A stretch of 64,000 bases of DNA, from contig JAHQRK010000022.1 in assembly GCA_019828595.1 (NCBI GenBank), positions 806,001 to 870,000 of the forward strand, given 5' to 3'. Each line of letters opens with the position of its first letter. Within the stretch, counting starts at the first letter, position 1. Shown here one piece after another: positions 1-9,969 of this stretch. The notes beneath the pieces were generated by a model, which had not been told where the DNA came from, made no database searches, and saw only the letters and a program-made list of their open reading frames with translations. The position numbers were made by a program, and so were the translations under genes. Source of the DNA: Aphanomyces cochlioides. Taxonomy: Eukaryota > Oomycota > Saprolegniomycetes > Saprolegniales > Verrucalvaceae.

Positions 1-357
1 GCCCGCCAATATACGCGTCCGAATTTGGTCTGCCTTGTACCGCAGCATTTCGCCAGTGACTACTGGAACTTCGTACGTTTCAGCATTTGATATCCACGTC
101 ATCAGTTCTGCTTCGACTTCGGGGTAGAAACCCTTGTGGCATGACCGACGACTTGGTGCAAGTTCCTTCGGCAGCTCATTCTTGAGAATCGTCACTACAG
201 TGGATTGGGCTGGTGGGCATGACAGTCCGAAGTTCTTCATACCCCAGCGAGCCAGACTACGCTGAATCATATGGTCATTGGCTCTGTAATAGAGCAACAT
301 GGCTTCTTTTTGCTCCTTGCTCAGGCGTAGACGTCGTGGCTTCTCTTGAACCTGCAT
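1..357 (-). CDS. CENP-B/pogo-type DNA-binding N-terminal region, partial at window edge
   Basis: An open frame on the minus strand starts at the ATG at 357 and runs off the left edge of the window (119 codons visible). The first ~50 residues look like a helix-turn-helix of the psq/CENP-B N-terminal type (RLRLSKEQKEAMLLYYR, then SLARWGMKNFGL and a TVVTILKNEL recognition-helix-like segment). A second helix-turn-helix of the Tc5/CENP-B type follows (KGFYPEVEAELMTWI). This order is that of pogo/Tigger transposases, which bind the transposon ends with these domains and cut with a downstream DDE domain; that domain would lie outside the window. It lies tail-to-head with a second, clearly diverged fragment of the same kind at 430-771. 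It could instead be a domesticated CENP-B-like protein. Family assignment is by motif only. Confidence 0.6.
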   Translation of the reverse strand, partial: MQVQEKPRRLRLSKEQKEAMLLYYRANDHMIQRSLARWGMKNFGLSCPPAQSTVVTILKNELPKELAPSRRSCHKGFYPEVEAELMTWISNAETYEVPVVTGEMLRYKADQIRTRILAG

Positions 358-429
358 GGTGTGATGGGTGATTGATAACCATCACCTCAAAACTCTATAA
401 ACAAATATCTATAATTGGCCATAAATATA

Positions 430-771
430 TTATCTTTCAGAAATATTAAGTTTTGGTGTTATCACTATTTTGAAGGACGACTGTAATAGGAAGTCTGACA
501 ATGGAACCTTGGTTTGATTCTCAAGGACGAACATGTACAGTTTTTCCTCCACATCTGGGAAGCGGCCCTTTTCAAGTCGCTTGGCGTTTGGTGTCAGTGT
601 CAGTGGCAAGTCGCTGCTAAGGATCTTACTCATGGTCGAACGTCCAACGCGGCAACCAAACTCCTTGAAAGCCCGTCGGCACAAGTCGTCTTGGGTAAGG
701 TTTGGATTTTGGGCATGAAGGTCTTTGATTTGTCTCTTCTGTGATACTGAGAGGTGTGTTCTTGGCGGCAT
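430..771 (-). pseudogene. CENP-B/pogo-type transposase N-terminal fragment
   Basis: The minus-strand frame from the ATG at 771 encodes about 113 residues. HLSVSQKRQIKDLHAQNP begins a psq-type helix-turn-helix, followed by GRSTMSKILSS and a second Tc5/CENP-B-like module beginning around RLEKGRFPDVEEKLYMFV. It stops at 430 right after the second module, with a short unrelated-looking tail, so the catalytic domain is missing. The frame is open further upstream, but only with a TTG start. It parallels the frame at 1-357 but is much diverged in sequence. Likely a truncated pogo/Tigger copy. Confidence 0.55.
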
Positions 772-1035
772 TGGGTCACTCTGGAGTGGCAAAAGACTTC
801 GAGATGACACCAAATGTTCTTGAGTGGGCTAGGCAGACAGCTTGTCGACAGTTCTTATGTTGCTGAGTCCGTCAAACTTGTACCAGTGAATTTATACTTG
901 TTTTTTGTATGAGTATTTTTGTCCAACGAAACCGCCCCCCAACTGTAATTGTTCTCCAACTTTGAGTCATCCAACTGTAAGTTGTCTGTAATTGGTTAAA
1001 TCAGAGCCAATTTCTGTTTTGCTGCCACGAACGCT

Positions 1036-2253
1036 TCAGCATTGCATATCAATACTCTGGCAACATGTTTGCTCGACGCAAGGTTCCTTTGCCAATGTGG
1101 CGAAGCTTGAACGCATTATTGCCGCCATTTTGAATTGTATCTTCAAGGACAAGCTGCAGTGACAAGAACGCGTCTGAAATTGTTTGTTGAGGAAGCTCTT
1201 CAAACGCTTCTTGAACGTTGTCAATCAATTGCCGGAGGGTCGATGTGTGCTTTCTTTGTTGGAGCGTTTGGACAGTCTGAGATCCAGAAAATTATGGTCA
1301 GGACTATTTGGGGGCTGATACACGATTTTGATCCTTCTCCCGTTCATGCAGCACGCTCGCTGAACGTCTTCATCCGATTCAACACCATGTGGCTTCGCAT
1401 TATCTTGCTGCAACACATTTGGCCAACGTTAAGTGGGAATTTTTTGTGTATAGATGGCGGAACATGATTAATGAGCATATCCTTGTATGCATTCATGTTG
1501 ACGCTGGTTGGCTTCGATTCCAGAGTTCCGGCAGGGCGATAGCGGCTTTTACGCGCGGCCGACACTACAAATGCCCAAATTCCAAACTTCCCGTCCAAAT
1601 CAATTCCGTTAACACATCTTGAACGGTCAACAGCAGCGACGAACATGAGAGATGGTATGAAGCGTTTGTTCTTGGCAGAGCCGAACGACACCTGCTCCCA
1701 CGGGCCAAGGTATACACGACGGTTGACTTTCTTGAGGAAAAAGAGCTTTTCTTCCATGTGCACTATGTTGCCATCGATTTGAAATGGGCCACTCCATCGT
1801 TCTCTACGATGAATGACATGCCAAATGATAATCGTTTAGCCATGTTTTCGTCAGTTAAATGTGGCTTTAACTGAACGTTTGACTTCCTGAGGTAACCAGC
1901 TTTGATACGATCATGAAGAGTGGAATTTGGCAAATTGATAAAAGCGGCCATTGTTCGTATGTCGCTTCGTTTGTGGCTGGGGAGCTGTGCGACTTGTTCC
2001 TGCATTCTTATGATTTCTCTGGGATCGACTTGCTTGGGCTTGTACATGAGATTGGTGGACTTTGAGCTCCAGAGGCGCTGAATTGTCTTTGTCGACACAA
2101 AAAACTTGTTGCGAGAGCGGTGATATCGCCTCGTCTTGGCTTTCCACTGGTGCTTCGGCTCTCCAACCAAGCCAAAATCTCGACACGTTGTATCTCCGTC
2201 AGCATGGTGTGCTCTGGCATTGCTGAGGGACAAAGGGAGTGTTTCATGCTCAA
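1036..2253 (-). pseudogene. mariner-like transposase, broken in several frames
   Basis: Read on the minus strand, successive frames give the pieces of one mariner-type transposase. An N-terminal helix-turn-helix region begins near 2245 (LTEIQRVEILAWLESR). A middle region follows (1763-2150, LPSHKRSDIRTMAAFI). Next is a catalytic region whose first motif reads VHMEEKLFFLKK where the family has an aspartate (IDEKWF). Then come QQDNAKPH around 1400 and PPNSPDHNFLDL around 1290, the second and third acidic positions of the DD34D triad, and a tail at 1036-1224. Frames change at least four times and the first catalytic aspartate has become glutamate, so this copy cannot be active. I found no convincing TIR pair around it. 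Confidence 0.8.
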
Positions 2254-2501
2254 TGCTTGCTATCCGGAATGTCTGATTATCCGGAATTTTTGATTATTGT
2301 CCCGACACTTTGATCAAGTATAGATAGCTCTCGACAAAACTCAACGGCAATGGCGGCTGCCGCACTTTTCACCAGCCAATGAAATTCTAGTGTTCTGTCG
2401 TTTTATGCCTTTTACAGATGTTTTGCAATTTTTTGACAAAATTATTGTCGATTTCATTCGAAATTGTGAGGGGGGTCCGAAATGTATATAATGACTGCAA
2501 C

Positions 2502-2522
2502 TGTGATATGATTCCTATCACA
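2502..2522. repeat. short hairpin repeat, copy 1
   Basis: TGTGATA, seven bases, then TATCACA: a 7-bp perfect inverted repeat. The preceding GCAAC and the following C are shared with copy 3 at 3323-3343, so the repeated unit is longer than the hairpin itself. Confidence 0.6.
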
Positions 2523-3221
2523 CCGAATGACGCAATATGATTGGAAGTTAATATAATAGATTGACTTGACGAAAACACAACATGAACCTCATGAAGCTAT
2601 TCCAGAAGCACATACCAGCAGTACTATCATGCCTAGTCCTCCTTCATGCTAACTGTAATCGAAAGTTTTCCTTTTCTGTCTGTGCCGTTTCTCACTCCGG
2701 CTATACAAAAGAAATATTGACACATCGAACTCATGTGCTGCAATCTAAGTGAATGAGTCATGTACCTTGTAGAGGGTGTTTATTGTGCGTGGTGCTGATT
2801 CAATAGGTTATTGCTCTACTACCTACTGTTCAACATGTAGAGGGGGATGCGAGATTTCTTTTAGACTTTGGCAACGTCAAAAGTTTATAGGGTTATGAAG
2901 TTGTGGCGAAGATGTGGAGATCACATCCGTCATCATTATTTATGACTCCTACAGTTTTGTTTTTGCCTTAATTGACTATTCGTATAGTTTTCAAATCCAT
3001 AATGCTTTGTGTTTTGTGCTCGACATTTGCAAATGCTAACAGTACAATCAGGCGAGTGAGCGCAAAAAACGTCAACAAGTGTCGTGTTCTGCTGCAGCTA
3101 GCCTAGCTTATATCCGTGCTAGACGTTAAACTTATTCAGAGCATCTTTGTTTCTTGGTTAGACTTCATGCTGGCGACTAAATGAAGTTTCATATCTGCCA
3201 ATATTTGTTTGTTGAAAAACC

Positions 3222-3240
3222 GTGATAGAATCTCTATCAC
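3222..3240. repeat. short hairpin repeat, copy 2
   Basis: GTGATAGA-ATC-TCTATCAC: inverted arms of 8 bp with a 3-nt loop, same core as the copies at 2502 and 3323. Confidence 0.6.
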
Positions 3241-3322
3241 AGTTGCTCAGAATTTTGCACATTTCAGATCTGTCTACTGAAATCAAGTCAAAAACTTGTG
3301 TTGAAAATGTTTTTCAGGCAAC

Positions 3323-3343
3323 TGTGATAGATTTCCTATCACA
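3323..3343. repeat. short hairpin repeat, copy 3
   Basis: TGTGATAG then TTTCC-type loop then CTATCACA. It sits about 100 bp after copy 2 and shares flanking bases (GCAAC before, C after) with copy 1. Confidence 0.6.
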
Positions 3344-3569
3344 CTCTGATACAAAAAGATCATGTTTTTATCATAGATGCAGCAGATATATCGATTTTTC
3401 AAATCGATCTGCAAATCTCTCAGCCAATCAGAATCGAGTATTTACCGAATTCACGCAAAACACACCCAGACACACATGTAATTAATTTGGGACGTTTGCC
3501 ATACTTTCGATTTGGAATAGAATTCGATTTCGGTAAAAATACAAATTTGGACAATAATATTGACTTTCC

Positions 3570-3725
3570 AAACACACGTCAAAACACACACAAATCGATT
3601 TGTAAAATCGATTAAATCAACCGGCGATTCGAAATTTGAATCGAAAAGACAATATTATTGTCGGTTTGATGACAATATTATTGTCGATTTGTAAAATCGA
3701 TTTGTGTGTGTTTTGACGTGTGTTT
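3570..3725. repeat. 32-bp perfect inverted repeat around an AT-rich core
   Basis: The arm at 3570-3601 (AAACACACGTCAAAACACAC... ending ATCGATTT) is repeated exactly in inverse orientation at 3694-3725. Between them lie further partial palindromes, including two GACAATATTATTGTC motifs at about 3647 and 3671. The total span of 156 bp fits a small MITE or a foldback sequence. No clear target duplication was found. Confidence 0.65.
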
Positions 3726-4046
3726 GTCGTGTATTTTAGCATTACTAACAGTGTAAATAGACGTAAATAGACTTTACAGCTAGTAGCTATTACAGTATTT
3801 AGGGTACACACAAAAATTTCTGTCAAAATTAATAACTGAATTATACAGTTGCCCCACCAGTCGACTGTAAACACAAAACAGGATGCCGTCGACAGTAAAT
3901 TTGGACCATTCAACACAAAAACAGACCGATATTGTGTCGAAAAATGGAGCAACGCTATATATTCCAACTTCAGGATTGGTAAATATTGTAAATAACCTGT
4001 CCAATCATGATGTGTAGAAAGGTCTATGCACCAGTTGATTGTTGCA

Positions 4047-4298
4047 ATGAGAGTCAACAGTCGCTCAAAGCCGAAGCAACATGAAGACATTGACGACGAG
4101 TGAACACCAGCCAACGATATCTCGGTGTTGCTTCAATTAGAGCGACTAGTGACTTTCGTTCCGACTTTGATCACTAGTGATGAGAGCCAGTCGTTCTGGC
4201 CGACGCAACACCACGACATTTTCGACGAGTGTGCACCAGTCGTCAATGTCTTCGTGATGCTTCGATCAGAGCGACTGGTGACTTTCATTTCAATAGTG
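4047..4298. repeat. imperfect tandem duplication, unit about 133 bp
   Basis: Unit 1 (4047-4179) and unit 2 (4180-4298) align over blocks such as ATGAGAG(T/C)CA, GACGAGTG, TCTTCG/TCTCGG, GCGACT(A/G)GTGACTTTC and TCA..TAGTGATG. The repeat ends right at the start codon of the Harbinger accessory ORF at 4299, so it may be the promoter or subterminal repeat region of that element. Confidence 0.6.
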
Positions 4299-5018
4299 AT
4301 GGTGGAAGGGCACGAAGGAAGAGGAAAAAAAGGGAAGAACTTCAACACTCATGAAGAAGAAGAGCTTGTTCGCGCTTGGCTCAATGTGTCCCAGGATGCC
4401 ACCACTGGGACAGGCCAAAAGAGTGAAACCTTTTGGGCCAGAGTGCGAGCTCATTACTCTGAGCATGTCTGTGAAGGAGACAAATATCGCTCCCAACGCT
4501 CATTGCAATCCAAATGGCTTACAATTCAACATGATGTAAGCAAATTTGTAGCAGCTCATGCTGCCATCAAGGATCTAAATGAAAGTGGTACGAATGATGA
4601 TGATCTCATCCAAAAAGCGCAAGCGCTCTATTTAGAGAATAATCCAAAGAAAACACCCTTTGCATTCTTGCATTGTTGGTATATTCTACGAGGAGTTCCT
4701 AAATGGTGGGATATGCGCGATTCATCTAAAGTTTCCCACAGCCAAGACGTCACCGATCACCGGGAATCTGACGGCAGACCAGAAGGATCAAAGACTGCTA
4801 AGCGCTTAAAGCTTAAGAAGGATGCTGGTTGCGAAGACATGCTTCAAGCGAAGAAGTCAATAGCTGAATCCCAGCGCCGTCGTACCGACTTGCTTGAAAT
4901 GCAGACACACCTTGCTCTCTTTTCAACAAATACCGAAGACATGGATGAAGATTGCAAAATGGTTTTTCAAATTAGTCGTCGAGCTGTCTTGGATAAATTG
5001 CAGAAGAATATGAACTAA
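4299..5018 (+). CDS. PIF/Harbinger accessory protein with Myb/SANT-like and NAM-associated-type domain
   Basis: A 239-residue frame starting at the ATG at 4299. Residues ~12-90 look like the Myb/SANT-like trihelix of PIF/Harbinger ORF proteins (NFNTHEEEELVRAWLNVS, later FWARVRAHYSEH and RSLQSKWLTIQHDVSKF). The C-terminal third is charged and helical (AKKSIAESQRRRTDLLEMQ), as in the NAM-associated C-terminal domain. In this superfamily such a protein binds the transposase and element ends and brings the transposase into the nucleus. It is transcribed towards the transposase gene, with 155 bp between the two stop codons, the standard two-gene Harbinger arrangement. The frame is open upstream but only with non-ATG starts and over a tandem repeat, so ATG 4299 is preferred. 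No lesion seen. Confidence 0.75.
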   Translation: MVEGHEGRGKKGKNFNTHEEEELVRAWLNVSQDATTGTGQKSETFWARVRAHYSEHVCEGDKYRSQRSLQSKWLTIQHDVSKFVAAHAAIKDLNESGTNDDDLIQKAQALYLENNPKKTPFAFLHCWYILRGVPKWWDMRDSSKVSHSQDVTDHRESDGRPEGSKTAKRLKLKKDAGCEDMLQAKKSIAESQRRRTDLLEMQTHLALFSTNTEDMDEDCKMVFQISRRAVLDKLQKNMN

Positions 5019-5173
5019 TACATCGTACAGTTCTTTTTAATAAATAAGTACTCAATTTGCCATATATAATCTCAATGTTTGAATTTAATTATGAACAATA
5101 TACTCAATGTTTGAATTTAAAATCGAAAGGATATTTTGAAAGATTTTTTACGAGTAATTGGCAGCGCAGAAAC

Positions 5174-6578
5174 TCACGCATTCAACTCAACATGATCGAT
5201 GAGAGCATCGCGCAACCGAAAGTAGTTGGCTTCATTCTTGATGGCTTCACACCCTCGCACGAAGTCATCCAGTTGTAAAACCATGCTCTGGAATCGTTGT
5301 GTCTGGGTGGCTTGATTGTCTGATGCCTCAGCGTCGACGCGTGATCTTGCTCTTTCAACAATCATGTTGTTCAATATAATGCAAGCTCTCCAGATACTTG
5401 CGATCGTTTGAATATTCCAAAGACGGCACGGCACACTCAAGAACTTGAAACGCGACTTCAGGACACCAAAGAATCGCTCAACGTCCTTGCGAATGGCTTC
5501 CTGACGTCGCATGTAAAGCTCTTGATGGCGTCCTTGAGGTTCCGCAAATGATTTCATGTAGACTGTGTACGAAGGATAGATTCTATCTGCAAGGAAGTAT
5601 GGCACTCTAAAACTATAGGAACTGATGTTACAAGCGGATACAGTAGCGTCATACCTTTTACCAGCAATATTGTACGTTATGTTTCTGGCTAGTCCTTTCA
5701 ACCACTTCATTAGCAGAGGAGATCTGTCGGCAATGTTGATGTCATTATTGGCACCAGCGAGCCCAATATAGGAGCTCCAACACCATAAGTCCTGAGTTAC
5801 AACAGCCTCCATTGCTATTGTAGCTTTGCTAGATTTTCCTTGAAACTGGCCTCTCCAAGCTGACGGGCAATTTTTCCATTCAATATGGGTGCAATCGATA
5901 GAGCCAAACATGCCTGGAAATCCTCGACTTGCATTGATCTCCATGTAGTGCTCGATGTCGTCCTTTGTCGGATCTCTCAAGTACTCGTCTCCAAATTCGT
6001 CAATCACTGCTAAAGCAAAGCTACAAATGTTATTGACTCATATTGTCCTCAGTATTTACCGTTTCAAACATTTCAACGCTGTGCTTTCACCAATACGGAC
6101 ATAGTCATCAATTGTATCAGCAGCTGAACCCGTTGAAAGGATTCGAATCGCAGCCGTACACTTTTGCAAAGTCGACATGCCTGTATGTAAGTCAAAACAA
6201 CTTTTTATTATCATAGCTTTACCTAATTTTCCTGTAACATTGCGCCTTTGCTGAAAATACGGGTCTCTCTGAGCGACTCTCTTAGCAATTCGGAGAAACA
6301 AATCTCGTTGCATGCAAAAGCGGCGAGCAAATTGTTCGTCGGTATAGATTGGTGCGGGGCCAAAGTAATCACGAATGAGATTGAAATGACCTAGCGAGCA
6401 AGTTCGACGACAGTTCTTTCGCCATCATACCTGATTCGTGTCCTCGCTCGATGTTCGCTTTCTTGCCTTTGACCGATCCTCCACGACGACGTATCGCTGT
6501 TGACGCTTCATCGTCGTTGAGCACAAGATCCACGGCTTCTTCGTCTTGAGAATCCCAATCGTCTTCAATCGCAATCAT
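5174..6578 (-). CDS. PIF/Harbinger transposase, four exons
   Basis: Coding on the minus strand: exons 6578-6431, 6390-6223, 6180-6060 and 6020-5174, with GT-AG introns of 40, 42 and 39 nt (6391-6430, 6181-6222, 6021-6059). The splices restore a continuous frame through FARRFCMQRDLFLRI, STLQKCTAAIRIL and IGESTALKCLKRFAL. Exon 4 carries the DDE nuclease: GMFGSIDCTHIEWKNCP (first D), GANNDINIADRSP (second D) and RKDVERFFGVLKSRFKFL (third acidic residue, E). The enzyme cuts the element at its TIRs and inserts it at 3-bp TWA sites. No stop or frameshift was seen in the spliced frame, so it may be intact. A start upstream of 6578 would need a non-ATG codon. It pairs with the convergent SANT-like gene at 4299. 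A plausible element end is GGGCATCTCCACGGG (read on the minus strand) ending at 6794 next to TTA, but I could not find the matching left end. Confidence 0.8.
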
Positions 6579-7304
6579 GGCGTTCCAGCGGGATGGAATT
6601 TCACGAATGGACAGGATCTGAAAATTCAACGGAAATTATATGATTGGCTGTATATTAACCAATTATGTTGAGAAAATTATGCATACCGTTCGTTGGTGGG
6701 AATGATTCATTTACAGTCACAGAAAACTTTTCGATGTCACGACAGTAAAACAGATTTTACTGACCCTTTTACCATCGCACCCGTGGAGATGCCCTTAGCA
6801 TTCGGATGTGTGAACTACACCTATTATCCGGATTTTAGCATAATTATGTCCGGATAAGCTCTGAATTCCGGTTAATTTGACAAATAGCCGGGTATTTATC
6901 TATTCCAAAAATGAAGAAATCGATATAAAATTCGGGTTTTTGCCCGAAAAGACAATATCATGAACAATCGAAAGTGGACAAATCAGACAGTAATTGAAAG
7001 ATATTTAAGCCAATCGAAGGATTATGGATACTGATAAAACTTTTTGAAATAATGTTTATTATGTTTTATAGTTCATCAAAATTGACAACTTTTGATCGCG
7101 TGAAATAACAGTACTAACTGAAACACAACATTTATTCTTATAATTTATTATTTTATACAAGTATTGTCAAAATCAATACATGGGTGAGCGCGAGATTTAG
7201 CCAATCAAATTATTGTACCTTCCAGAGGACATTTTCATATGTCCTCTGAAGACTCCAACATTTGGGCAATAGTGGGCGCCACATGCATTTCCAATCTCCA
7301 TGAT
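6579..7304. other. AT-rich intergenic region with a candidate Harbinger end
   Basis: I see no gene. Around 6771-6797 the minus strand reads TTA-GGGCATCTCCACGGGTG, which looks like a Harbinger TIR with a TTA target site. A 10-bp hairpin (CAGAGGACAT...ATGTCCTCTG) lies at 7223-7248. The rest is AT-rich and featureless. Confidence 0.4.
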
Positions 7305-7714
7305 TTACAACTTCACCTCGATATCAACTCCGTCGAGCCACAAGATCGCAATGAGAGGGTCCAGAGTTTGACGACAGAGTAATCTCCCCATCCAGCCAAA
7401 GCCAGCGGTTGTATCTTCATTGCCGACCAACGGTTGCGAGCTGTACTTGAATTCCTCAACGTGTACGTGTGGGCAAACAATCCTCTCCAGATTTTGGGTG
7501 CACCATAACATGTGTCAGCTTGTCTCGAATGTTACTGTTTGGAAACACACAACGCAACAGTGTCTTCCCACCCATCCACTAAAAAATCCACTAGCATTTG
7601 GTCTTCCTTGTTGAACTGTACACCTGTTGCTTTCCGATACTCCACGGCGTCAAGATTCCAACTATCTTGAGCTCCAACAAGTTTTAACGACCTCGCCACC
7701 GACAAGTAGTCAGG
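7305..7714 (-). pseudogene. unrecognised broken gene, minus strand
   Basis: Three minus-strand frame pieces follow one another. One starts PDYLSVARSLKLVGAQDSW near 7714. A middle piece reads NIRDKLTHVMVHPKSGE around 7480-7540. The last contains VGNEDTTAGFGWMGRLL near 7400. Their composition is protein-like, but the frame changes at least twice and no ATG precedes the first piece. A degraded second copy of the same DNA is at about 31680-31805, again close to an MFS gene, so this was probably part of the duplicated MFS unit. I do not recognise the product. Confidence 0.35.
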
Positions 7715-7853
7715 CAAAGCTGAGCTATATCAGCTCTACTCTATGCTGGATTTCAAGGCTTTTCACGCACAATCCACTCGACACTTTGATCGCATCCATT
7801 TCGAGTGCACCGTTTGCTTGTCACACTTTGGTATCTACGTCGCACCGTAATTC

Positions 7854-7902
7854 CAGAGGACCCGTAAAATACCACTATACGTGTATTTTTACGGGTCCTC
7901 TG
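7854..7902. repeat. 18-bp hairpin upstream of MFS copy A
   Basis: Left arm CAGAGGACCCGTAAAATA at 7854-7871; the right arm ending at 7902 is its reverse complement with one extra T. The hairpin lies about 90 bp before the MFS start codon and 8 bp before a second hairpin. Confidence 0.75.
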
Positions 7903-7910
7903 TTGTACAG

Positions 7911-7947
7911 AGCCCATTCAAGTACAGAGTCTGTACTTGAATGGGCT
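7911..7947. repeat. 17-bp perfect hairpin, 3-nt loop, upstream of MFS copy A
   Basis: AGCCCATTCAAGTACAG at 7911-7927, loop AGT, then the exact reverse complement at 7931-7947. It ends 43 bp before the start codon at 7991, so it would lie in the promoter or 5' UTR. Copies C and E lack an obvious equivalent. Confidence 0.8.
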
Positions 7948-7990
7948 CCAATTCGAGGTTTATTGCATCATTTCCCGATTCAACTTTGGA

Positions 7991-9844
7991 ATGTCGACAT
8001 TTTTGTCATATTGGCGGCTCACCGTGCCGGCCAAGTCAGTGGCGGAGATCGAGGCGGAGAGATGGCTCCTTCTTGCTCCAAAGCGCCACGACCACTTCTT
8101 CATCTTGCGTTGGATCCTCTTCAATCGATGGTATCTCGTCATTGTGGCATTCTTGAACCTCTTTTGTATCGGGTCAACCTTTTCGTTCGACTTTCTTGAC
8201 GACGCAATCAGTGGATTTTTCCTTGGCAAGGCGGCAAACCAAGCGCTGAGTGCTCAACTTCTCGGCATGTTGACCATGGCGCTTTCAGCAGCAGTGAGTG
8301 GTCCATTTGTCGAGAGACGAGGGCCTCGAACGAGCATGGCAGTCGGAACTGTCCTAGTTGTACTTGGGTGGATTTTGGCTCATGTCAGTGTATTGGTCCA
8401 GGCGTATCCGCTGTTGAATTTTGGGTACATTTGATTCAGCCTGCCACGCTTTTGAGCTGATGGTTCGATTGTAGAATGGGTGTTCTCGTCGGCCTTGGCT
8501 ACGGAATCGCGCTCGTCGCGTCGGTTTCGACGGTTCAAAAGTGGTTTCCAGACCTCCGTGGCGTCGTGACGGGTATTTGTGTCGCTGGCATGGGCGTCGG
8601 GACGATGGTGTGGATTAAAGTCTACGGCGCTCTCTTCCATCGAAGAAACGAGAATATTTTTGCCCAAGTCGATGACAAGCTTGAAAACGATGGCTTGCAC
8701 ATCGTGTTTTTCGTCCATGGTACAGTTCGCCCTGCTCCCTTGTTCCCCCATTAACTCATAAGTCGTAGGGGTCGTCGCCCTTGTTGTAATGCTTCTCGCT
8801 ACGATGGTCCTGCGCACTCCCCCACCAAACTACGCTGTGAATGGCTCGGATATCCACTGCGTGCCACTCAATAGAGCACCTACTCCAGCGCATGTCCAAG
8901 ACAACTACCTCAACGTTGGGATGACGCTGGTCAACTACGCCGCCGTGCAAAACGACTCATCAACAACGGACGATGTGTACTTTTCCCATGTGAAGGCTCT
9001 ATCGCTTGCTCAGTGCGTCTTTTCGTCCGATTTCTTCTTCCTCTATGTGGCCTTTGCCGCGAGTGTCGCCCCATCTGTGCTTTTTACCTTTGAAATGTCT
9101 GAATTTGTGACTGAAATGCTCGGTGGAACGGACGATCAGGCGAGCAATTTGCTATTGTACATTGGCATTGCCAGCTCTCTTGGCAACTTGCTCGGTCCCG
9201 TGCTCTCAGATGCAATCATTCGAGTGTTTTATGCCAATCCAGCGTACGTCCGCAAGATGGTCTTCACGGCGTTGCTGTTATCTCAATGTATTGGAAACGT
9301 CGTCTTGATCAACAACGTTGGCAATGCGAAAACTTTCCGCTGGCCGCTTTACATCACGACGTTCTCGAGTGGCGGTGGCTTTGGCCTCATTCCTTCCTTC
9401 TTGGCTGATTTGTTTGGTTTGTACAATGCCGGGACGATGTATGGCTTGATTTTGACGACGTGGTGCATTGGTTCGTTGGTCATGGGATTCAAACAGAGGG
9501 AAATGAGCAACATGGCGCACCATATCTCGAATCAGCTCCAAGTTCTGCTCATTATTGCCGCTGTCGGCTGTGTCGTGATGGTTCTAGTGCGATCAAGCTC
9601 CATGGATCGGTTCTATCGTGGCTATCAGTTGACAGTGTGTGGCAAAGTCTTCATTCAGCGGCCGTCGCGGCATTTAATAATGGAACAAAACAACATGAAG
9701 ACTTCCGAGCATGTGCGCACCGATGTGCTTCGCGAATGGGGTGGGAGGAAAGACGATCAAGTGGACAAGCGGCGAATGAGTGAGAGCATATCCCCACCCG
9801 CTATTCTAGTCGATCCCGCCTACCTTGACATATTTAAACGTTAA
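7991..9844 (+). CDS. MFS transporter, copy A (three exons, intact)
   Basis: Join 7991-8424, 8475-8719, 8769-9844; GT-AG introns of 50 and 49 nt; 584 residues. The start at 7991 (MSTFLSYWRLTVP) is chosen because copies C and E begin at the same aligned point. Twelve hydrophobic segments can be counted: six before the long loop and six after. Family hallmarks are GPFVERRGPRTSMA between segments 2 and 3, QKWFPDLRGVVTGI before segment 5, and IPSFLADLFGLYNAGTMYG between 10 and 11. A long hydrophilic loop separates the halves. The C-terminal tail is cytosolic-looking and charged, ending in a conserved DPAYL-type motif. It resembles oxalate/formate-antiporter-like or nodulin-like MFS proteins; the substrate cannot be told from sequence. 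Copies C and E share both intron positions. Two perfect hairpins precede it. Confidence 0.88.
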
Positions 9845-9969
9845 GAATGCTCGCTTTCCTTTTCATGGATCGGTCTGTTATCGTCGGTTGTCAGGGTGCT
9901 ATGCAATTTTTCTGCAGAGGAGAGCTGAACCTTGCAGGAGGTCTGACCAGCTCTGCAAAGTCTTAAATT

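Larger units (their letters stand above)
2254..4046. other. AT-rich non-coding stretch with short hairpins and an inverted repeat
   Basis: I see no convincing gene here. Long open frames on the minus strand (3617-4114) have no recognisable motif and lie over repeats. The stretch holds three copies of a short TGTGATA/TATCACA hairpin, a 32-bp inverted repeat and near-palindromic GACAATATTATTGTC motifs; these are listed separately. Confidence 0.6.

Noticed and set aside
3617..4114. 165-codon minus-strand frame
   Set aside because: Lies over inverted and tandem repeats in AT-rich DNA; no motif and no homology to neighbours.
6771..6797. A complete Harbinger element with both TIRs
   Set aside because: A plausible right end is visible but no matching GGGCATCTCC end could be found to the left, so element borders are not claimed.
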